Below are positions 56,568-64,000 of a DNA stretch of 64,000 nucleotides, piece by piece. Below the pieces are notes generated by a model. That model searched no databases and was not told the DNA's origin. It was given only the letters and a program-made list of their open reading frames with translations. The stretch comes from Chamaelirium japonicum. Its lineage: Eukaryota > Streptophyta > Magnoliopsida > Liliales > Melanthiaceae. A program made the translations under genes and the position numbers. The stretch is from the NCBI GenBank assembly GCA_947650365.1, contig OX393552.1, forward strand, positions 20,556,645 to 20,620,644. Direction: 5' to 3'. Numbering within the stretch: the stretch's first letter is position 1; the number at the start of each line of letters is the position of its first letter.

Positions 56568-59500
56568 ATTATTAGAAAATAAAGAGAAATTTTAGCATGC
56601 TAAATATAGGGAGTCTAGTAACGATCCTATAAATAGGGTCATGCATGACGAGTCTTTTAGAGGGTGTTTTAGGAAGAAGTGCTTAATTTATATATAAATT
56701 ACTTATGGTTATCGAGTGGGAGCCTTGAGAAGATATTGAGCGATTTTGGCTCCCTAAATATAGAGAGTTTGCTAGCAATCACAAAAATATGGAGGTATAT
56801 GATGATTTTCTTATAGGGTATTTTAGAAAAGCATGCTTGATTTGTATATTATTTACTTATTATTGTCGTGTTGAGGGTCTTGTGAAAATTAGAAGGAATG
56901 TTAGCTCTCCAAATGTAAGGAGTCTGGTAACGGTCCTAATAATAAGGAGGCACATGACGAGGCTCTTGGAGGATATTTTGGAGATGAGTGCACTTAGTAA
57001 GTCTCTAGAAGGAGTTGGAGGGTACTTGGGTGAGAGTACTCGATTTATATATAATTTACTTATGGTTGTTGGGTGGGAGCCCTAAGAAAATAGATAGCGA
57101 TTTTGGTTTCCCAAATATAGGGAGATTGGTAGTGATCCCAAAAATAAGAATACATATGGTGAAACTCTTGGAGGGTATTTTTGGAAAGAGTGCTTGATTT
57201 GTATATTATTTCTTATGGTTATCGGATGGGGGTCTTGAGAAAATAGAGAGCGATTTTGGCTCTCCAAATATAGGGAGTCTAGATGCGATCCCAAAATAGA
57301 AAGACACATGAAGATTCTCTTGGACGGTGTTTTAGTAAAGATTGCTTGATTTTTATATATTTTGCTTACAGATATTGGGTGGGGGACCAGAGAAAAAAAG
57401 GAACAATTTTGATTGCCGAAATATAGGTTGTTTGGTAGCGATCCCAAAAATATGAAGGCATATGGCGTACCTCTTGAAGGATGTTTTGATAAGGAGTACT
57501 CGATTTGTATATAATTTACTTATGGTTGTCAAGTGGGGTTCTTGAGAAAATAAGTAGTAATTTTGGCTCCCCAAATATTGGGAATCTGATAACGATCCCA
57601 AAAATAGGAAGACATATGGCGAGACTCTTGGAGGGTGCTTGGGGGAAAGTGCTCGATTTATAAATAATTTGCTTAAGTTTATCAGGTGGGAGTCTTGAGA
57701 AAATAGATAACCATTTTCCCTCCCCAAATATAGAGAGTCTGATAACGATTCCAAAAATATGGAGGCTCATAGTAAGATTCTTGGAGGGTGTTTAGAGAGA
57801 AGTGTTCAATTTGTATATAAATTAGTTATTATTTTCGAATGGGATCCTGAAAAAATAGAGAATAATTTTGGCTCCCCAAATGTAGAGAGTCTAGTAGTGA
57901 TCCAAAAAATAGAACATGACAATACTCTAGGAGGGTGTTTTGGGGATAGAATGCTCGATTTTTACAAAATTTACTTTTTGTTATAGGGTGACGATTTTGA
58001 AAAAATACGGAGTGATTTTGGCTCCCCAAATATAGAGAGTCTAGATGCGATACCAAAAATAGTAAAACACATGGTGAGTCTCTTGGATGGTGTTTTGGTG
58101 AGGTGTACTCGATTTATATGTATTTTACTTATAGTTTTCAGATGGGGGACCTAAGAAAAGAGGGAGCGATTTTGGCTCCCCAAATATAGGTTGTTTGGTA
58201 GCGATCTCAAAAATAGAGAGGCACATGGTATGGCTCTTGGAGGTTAGGGAGAAATGCTCGATTTGTATATTATTTACTTATGATTATCGCGTGGAGATCT
58301 TAAGAAAATAGGGAGCGATTTTGGCTCCCTAAATATAGGGAGTCTAGATGTGATCCCAAAAATAGGAATGCAAATAGTAAGTATCTTGGAAGTTGTTTTG
58401 GTAGGGAATGCTCATTTTGTATGTTCTAATAGTTATCGGGTAGGGGACCTGAGAAAATAGGGAGCGATTTTGGCTCCCCAAATATAGGTTGTCTCGTAGC
58501 GATCCTAAAAATGAAGAGGCACATGGTGCAGCGCTTGAAGGGTGTTTTGGCTTCCCAAATTTATTTATGGTTGTCAGGTGGGAGTTTTGAGAAAATAGGG
58601 AGTCAGGTAGCGATCCCAAAAAATAGGGAGGCACATGGCGAGGCTCTTAGAGGGTGCTTGGGGAAGAGTGCTCGATTTATATATAATTACTTATGGTTAT
58701 CGGATAAGAGTCTTGAGAAAATAAGGAGCAATTTTGGCTCTCTAATATTGGAAGTCTGGTAATGATCCTACAATAGGGAGGCGTATGGCATGGCTCATGG
58801 AGGGTGTTCAGAGAGAAGTGCTCGATTTATATATAATTTACTTATGTTTATCGGGTGGGGGTCCTAAAAAAATAGAAAACAATTTTGGCTCCCAAAATAT
58901 AGGTAGTCTGGTAGTGATTTAAAAAATAGAGAAGAACATGACGAGGCTCTACGAGGGTATTTTGGGGAGTAGTGCTCGATTTGTATTTACTTTACTTATG
59001 ACTGTCTGGTGGGAGTCCTGAGAAAATAGGGTACGATTTTGGCTTCCCAAAAGTAGGGTGTCTGGTATGATCCGAACAATAGAGAGGCTCATGATGAGTC
59101 TTTTGGATGATATTTTGGATAGGAGTACTCAATTTGTATATAATTTACTTTTGGTTACTAGGTGGGTCTCGTGAGAAAATAGGAATCACTTTTGGCTTTG
59201 CAAATGTATGGAGCTTGGTACCGATCCAAAAAATAGGAAGGCAAATGACGAGTATCTTGGAGGGTATTGTGGGAAGGAGTGCTTAATTTATATATAATTT
59301 ACTTATGGTTACCGGGTGGGCGTCCTAAGAAAATAAAAAGCGATTTTGGCTCTCAAAATATTTGGAGTCTAGTATCAAATATAGGGTGTCACATGACGAG
59401 GTTCTTGGATGGTATTTTGGAAAGGGAGCTCAATTTGTATATTATTTACTTATGATTATAGGCTGGGGGTCCTAATAAAATAGGAATCGATTTTGGTTCT

Positions 59501-62500
59501 CTAAATATAGGGGGTCTGCTTCGATTCCAAAAACAAGAAGGAATATGGCTATACTTCAGGGGGTTATTTTGGGATGGAGTGCTCGATTTATATATAAATT
59601 ACTTATGGTTGTCAGGTGGGATCTCTGAAAATATAGGGAGCAATTTTGGCTCTCTAAATATAGAGCGTTTGGTAGCAATCCCAAAAATAGGAAGACACAT
59701 GACGAGGTTCTTGGAGGATATTTTGGAGAAAAGTCCTCGATTTGTATATTATTTACTTATGGTTATCGGGTGGAGATCTTGAGAAAATAGGGGACAATTT
59801 TGGCTCTCCAAATATATATAATCAAGATATGATCCCAAAAAATAGAAAAGCACATGGCGAGTATCTTGGATGGTGTTTTGGTAAGGAGTACTCGATTTTT
59901 ATATTTTGTACTAATGGTTGTCGGGAGGAGGACCTAAGAAAATAAGGATTGAATTTGGCTCCCCAAATATAGGTTATCTAGTAGCGATCCTAAAAAATAG
60001 AAAGGCAAATGACGAGACTCATAGAGGGTGTTTTGGGGAGAAGTACTCGATTTATATATAATTTACTTATGGTTGTCAGGTGCAAGTCCCGAGAAAATAA
60101 GAAATAATTATGGATATGTAAATATAGGGAGTCTGGTATTGATCCTAAATATAGCGAGGCATATGGCGAGACTCTTGAACGGTATTTTAGAAAGTGTACT
60201 CGATTTGTATATTATTTATTAATGGTTATAGGGTAGAGGTGTTGAGAAAATAGGGAGCGATTTTGGCTCCCAAAATATAGAGAGTTTGGTAGCGATCCTA
60301 AAAATAAGGAGTTTTGCTATACTTTTCTTTTGTTGGATGTTTTGGGTAGGAGTGATCGATTTTTATATAATTTACTTATGGTTATTTAGTGGGGGTCCTA
60401 AGAAAATTAGGAGCGATTTTGGCTCCCCAAATATAGAGAGTTTAGAAGCAATCCCAAAAATAGGGAGGCACAAGGCGAGGCTTTTATAGAGTTTTTTAGG
60501 GAGTAGTACTTGATTTGTATATAATTTACTTAGGGTTGTTGTATGGGCGTTATTAGAAAATAAAGAGAAATTTTAGCATCCTAAATATAGGGAGTCTAGT
60601 AGTGATCCTATAAATAGGGATGCGCATGACGAGTCTTTTAGAGAGTGTTTTAGGGAAGAATGCTTGTTTTATATATAAATTTCTTATGGTTGTCGAGTTG
60701 GAGCCCTGAGAAGATATTGAGCGATTTTGGCTCCCTAAATATAGAGAGTTTGCTAGCAATCACAAAAATATGGAGGTATATAAAAAGTTTCTCGGAGGGT
60801 ATTTTAGAAAAGCATGCTCGATTTGTATATTATTTACTTATTGTTGTCGTGTTGAGGGTCTTGAGAAAATAAGGAGCAATGTTAGCTCCCCAAATATAAG
60901 GAGTCTGGTGATGATCCTAATAATAAGGAGGCACATGTCGAGGCTGTTGGAGGATATTTTTGAGATGAGTGCACTTAGTAAGTCTCTTGGAGGAGTTGGA
61001 GGGTACTTGGGTGAGAGTGCTCGATTTATATATAATTTACTTATGGTTGTCAGGTGGGAGTCTAAGAAAATAGATAGCGATTTTGGCTCTCCAAATATAG
61101 AGAGATTGGTAGTGATCCCAAAAATAGGAAGACATATGGTGAGACTCTTGGAAGGTATTTTTGAAAAATGTGCTTGATTTGTATATTATTACTTATAGTT
61201 ATCGGGTATGGGTTTTGAGAAAATAGAGAGCGATTTTGGCTCCCTAAAGATAGGGAGTCTAGATGCGATCCCAAAATAGGAAGGCACATGATGATTCTCT
61301 TGGAGGGTGTTTTGGTGAAGAGTGCTCGATTTTTATATATTTTGCTTACGGTTATTGGGTGGGGGATCTGAGAAATTAAAGAGCGATTTTGATTGCCCAA
61401 ATATAGATTGTCTGGTAGTAATCCAAAAAATATGAAGGCACATGGCGAGCCTCTTGGCGGGTGTTTGGGTAAGGAGTACTCTATTTGTATATAATTTACT
61501 TATGGTTATCGAGTGGGGTTCCTGAGAAAATAAGGAGTAATTTTGGCTCCCCAAATGTAAGGAGTCTGATAGTGATCCCAAAAATAGGAAGGCATATGGT
61601 GAGGCTCTTGGAGGGTGATTGGGGGAGAGTGCTCGATTTATATATAATTTGCTTAAGTATATCATGTGGGAGTCTTGAGAAAATAAATAACCATTTTGCC
61701 TCCCCAAATATAGGGAGTCTAATAACGATCCCAAAAATATGGAGGCTCATAGCAAGGTTCTTGGAGGGTGTTTAGAGAGAAGTGCTCGATTTGTATATAA
61801 ATTAGTTATCATTTTCGAATGGGATCCTGAAAAAATAGGGAATGATTTTAGCTCTCCAAATATAGAAAGTCTAGTAGTGATCCAAAAAATAGAACATGAC
61901 AAGACTATAGGAGGGTGTTTTGGGGAGTAGTGCACGATTTATATATACTTTACTTATGGTTATCGGGTGAGGGTGATGATAAAATATGGAGCGATTTTAA
62001 GTCCCGAATGCATGTAGTTTGTTGGCATCCGTAAAATAGAGAAGCTCTTGACGAGGCTCTTAGAGGGTATTTTGAGTAGGAGTGCTTGATTTGTATATAA
62101 TGTACTTATGATTATATAGTGGGTATCCTGAAAAAATAGGGAGCTATTTTGGCTCCATAAATATAGGGAGTCTGGTACTGATCTAAATAATCTAAAGGCA
62201 AATGGGGAGACTATTGGAGGGTATTTTGCGTAGTACTCGATTTTTATATAATTTACTTATGGTTATCAGGTGAGGGTCCTATGAAAATAGGAAGCGATTT
62301 TGTTCCCTAAATATAGGAAGTTCGGTATCGATCCCAAATATAGGAAGGCACATGGTGATTCTTTTGGATGATATTTTGGAGAGGGAGCTCGATTTATATA
62401 TTATTTACTTATGGTTGTAAGGTGGGGTTTATTAGGATATAGACAGTGATTTGGCTCCCCAAATATTGGAAATCTGGTAGCAATCCCAAAAATATGGAGA

Positions 62501-63739
62501 AATATGAATATAATTTTGGAGGATGTTTTGGGTAGGAGTGCTTGATTTACATACAATTTACTTATGGTTATCGGGTGGGCATTCTTAGAAAATAAGGAGC
62601 GATTTTGGCTCCCTAAATATAGAAAGTCTGGTAGCGATCCTAAAAATAGAAAGTGTTATGAAGAGGCTCTAAAAGGGTATTTTGGAAAGGAGTGCTCGAT
62701 TTGTATATAATTTACTTATGATTGTTGGATGGGGGTCCTAAGAAAATAAAGAGCGATTTTGACTCCCTAAATGTTGAGAGTCTGGATGCAATCCCAAAAA
62801 TAGAAAAGTACTGGGTGAGACTTTTAGAGGGTATTTTGGGGAGGAGGACTCGATTTGTATATAATGTATTAAGTATTAACAAGTGGGGGTTTGGAGGAAA
62901 TAGGAAATAATTTTAGTTCCCCAAGTATAGGGAATCTGGTAGTAATTCCAGAAATATGGAGGGGCATTGCGAGGCTCTTGGAGGGTGTTTTGTGGAGAAG
63001 TGCTCGATTTATAAATAAATAACTTATGATTGTCGGGTAGAAGCCCTTAGAAGAAAGGGAGTGATTTTGGTTTCCAGAATATAGGGAGTTAGGTAGCGAT
63101 CCTAAAAATAAGAAAACACATTGTGAGGCTCTTTGTGGGTATTTTGGGAAAGAGTACGCAATTTGTATATTATTTACTTATTATTGTCGGGTGGAGGTCT
63201 AGAAAAAATAAAGTATAATTTTGGCTTTCTAAATTTAGAGAGTCTGGTAGTGATACCAATAATAGAGAGGCACAAGGCGAGTCTATTAGAGGGTATTTTG
63301 AAAAGGGGAACTTGATTTGTTTATAATTTACTTATGGTTATCAGGTTGGGGTTCTAAGTAAATAGGGAACGATTTTGGTTTTCCAAATATAGGGAGTCTA
63401 GTAGTGATATTAAAAATTGAAAAGCATATTGTTAAACTTTTGGAAAGGAGTTTTGGAAGCGATTTTGACTTTCCAAATATGGGGGTCTTGACAAAATAGG
63501 AAGTAATTTTGGCTCCACAAATGTAAGGAGTCTAGCAGTGAATCTAAAAATAGGGAAATACATAGCGAGATTCTTGGAGGGTATTTTGGGAAGGTATAGT
63601 CGATTTGTATATAATTTACTTATAATTATCGGGTGGGGGTCCTAAAAAAATATAAGGAGTCCGGTATCGTTCCAAAATATAATGAGGCACACAGCGAGGC
63701 TCTAGGAGGGTGATTTAGGAAGGGTGCTCAATTTGTATA
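56568..63739. repeat. Satellite array, right part
   Basis: About 47 monomers of the same 153-bp family. It covers one full higher-order unit (56,568-60,545) and most of a second (60,545-63,739). Unit-specific markers repeat at a spacing of 3,975-3,982 bp: TATTAGAAAATAAAGAGAAATTTTAGCAT at 56,569 and 60,549, the paired CACTTAGTAAGTCTC variant at about 56,991 and 60,973, and the CATTTTCGAATGGGATCC-type variant at about 57,830 and 61,810. The array continues the left part interrupted by the two retrotransposons. Confidence 0.92.
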
Positions 63740-64000
63740 TGTGACAACCAAGATCCAATAGCCAAGAGCCAAGACTCCTAAGGCTGGAATGCCAAGATAG
63801 ATAAGGTGAGGTAAGGTGAGGTGTACAGGGCCATGAGTTAGCCCCACATCGCCGAAGAGAAGATCCTGAACTACTCATATAATTTTTCCTCTCAAACATA
63901 GAAGATGTATTTTAAAACCGTGTGCCGCTACAGATTTTGTAAGAACTCCGTAGTTAAGCGTGCTCGGACGAGAGTAGTACTAGGATGGGTAATCTCCCTG
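63740..64000 (+). mobile_element. Cassandra-like TRIM LTR (partial, cut by window end)
   Basis: The satellite changes abruptly to TGTGACAACCAAGATCC, an LTR-like start, followed by GCCCCACATCG and, near the right edge, 5S rRNA-like sequence. LTRs carrying a 5S rRNA domain are the hallmark of Cassandra terminal-repeat retrotransposons in miniature, which code for nothing and use pol III promoter boxes. Only the first 261 bp are in the window, so the rest of the LTR, the primer site and the second LTR cannot be checked. Confidence 0.7.
63942..64000 (+). ncRNA. 5S rRNA-like domain with pol III internal promoter
   Basis: AGAACTCCGTAGTTAAGCG onward matches the 3' half of plant 5S rRNA with few changes, including box A (AGTTAAGCGTGC, 63,952-63,963) and box C (AGTACTAGGATGGGT). 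The 5' half of 5S rRNA is absent: the sequence before it (CCGTGTGCCGCTACAG) is not 5S. So this is a 5S-derived domain inside an LTR, not a 5S gene. Confidence 0.8.

Noticed and set aside
63901-64000. A functional 5S rRNA gene
   Set aside because: Only the 3' half resembles 5S; the 5' half is unrelated, and the segment sits in an LTR-like context.

Overview
The window is nuclear DNA of a flowering plant. It holds the 3' part of a plant group C bZIP gene with canonical GT-AG introns, plant-specific LTR retrotransposon lineages (Ty1/copia, Ty3/gypsy Tekay and Tat types, a Cassandra-like LTR carrying 5S rRNA sequence), a Helitron, hAT-type MITEs, a tRNA-derived SINE and a tandem satellite. Nothing bacterial or organellar was seen. 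The species cannot be fixed from sequence alone. The 8-kb intron and repeat load suggest a large, repeat-rich genome, and the satellite plus nested elements suggest pericentromeric or other heterochromatin.

Layout. (1) 1-1,603: GA and TA microsatellites around a strong hairpin, then two hAT transposase 3'-end remnants lying in opposite orientation. (2) 1,604-10,329: three exons of the bZIP gene; the last intron is 8,041 bp and contains a diverged internal duplication, a hAT MITE with a perfect 8-bp target duplication, a foldback element, microsatellites and one unexplained exon-like open segment. (3) 10,665-14,660: a decayed copia-type element with LTR, primer site and gag only. (4) 15,850-16,971: a SINE split by a hAT MITE, then a 265-bp Helitron. 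(5) 17,194-23,065: a decayed copia element interrupted by a solo LTR. (6) 23,130-26,993 and 56,568-63,739: two halves of one satellite array with monomers of about 153 bp and a higher-order period near 3.98 kb. (7) 26,994-41,058: a Tekay-type chromovirus on the minus strand, LTRs 4.12 kb, coding region broken; its left LTR carries a 983-bp hAT-like insert. (8) 41,062-56,562: a nearly intact Tat-lineage gypsy element on the minus strand, with gag-protease-RT-RNase H-second RNase H-integrase and, convergently on the plus strand, a plant-mobile-domain ORF. (9) 63,740-64,000: a Cassandra-like LTR cut by the window end.

Order of events. The satellite existed first. The Tekay element inserted into it (flanks GGCAT/TGCAT). 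The Tat element later inserted at the Tekay element's own border; its 5-bp duplication CATGC includes the last two bases of the Tekay LTR. LTR pairs agree with this: by eye the Tekay LTRs differ by about 3 percent over the part compared, the Tat LTRs by under 1 percent. The only evident non-transposon gene is the bZIP factor. The rest is mobile or tandem repeat DNA whose genes serve the elements' own replication.
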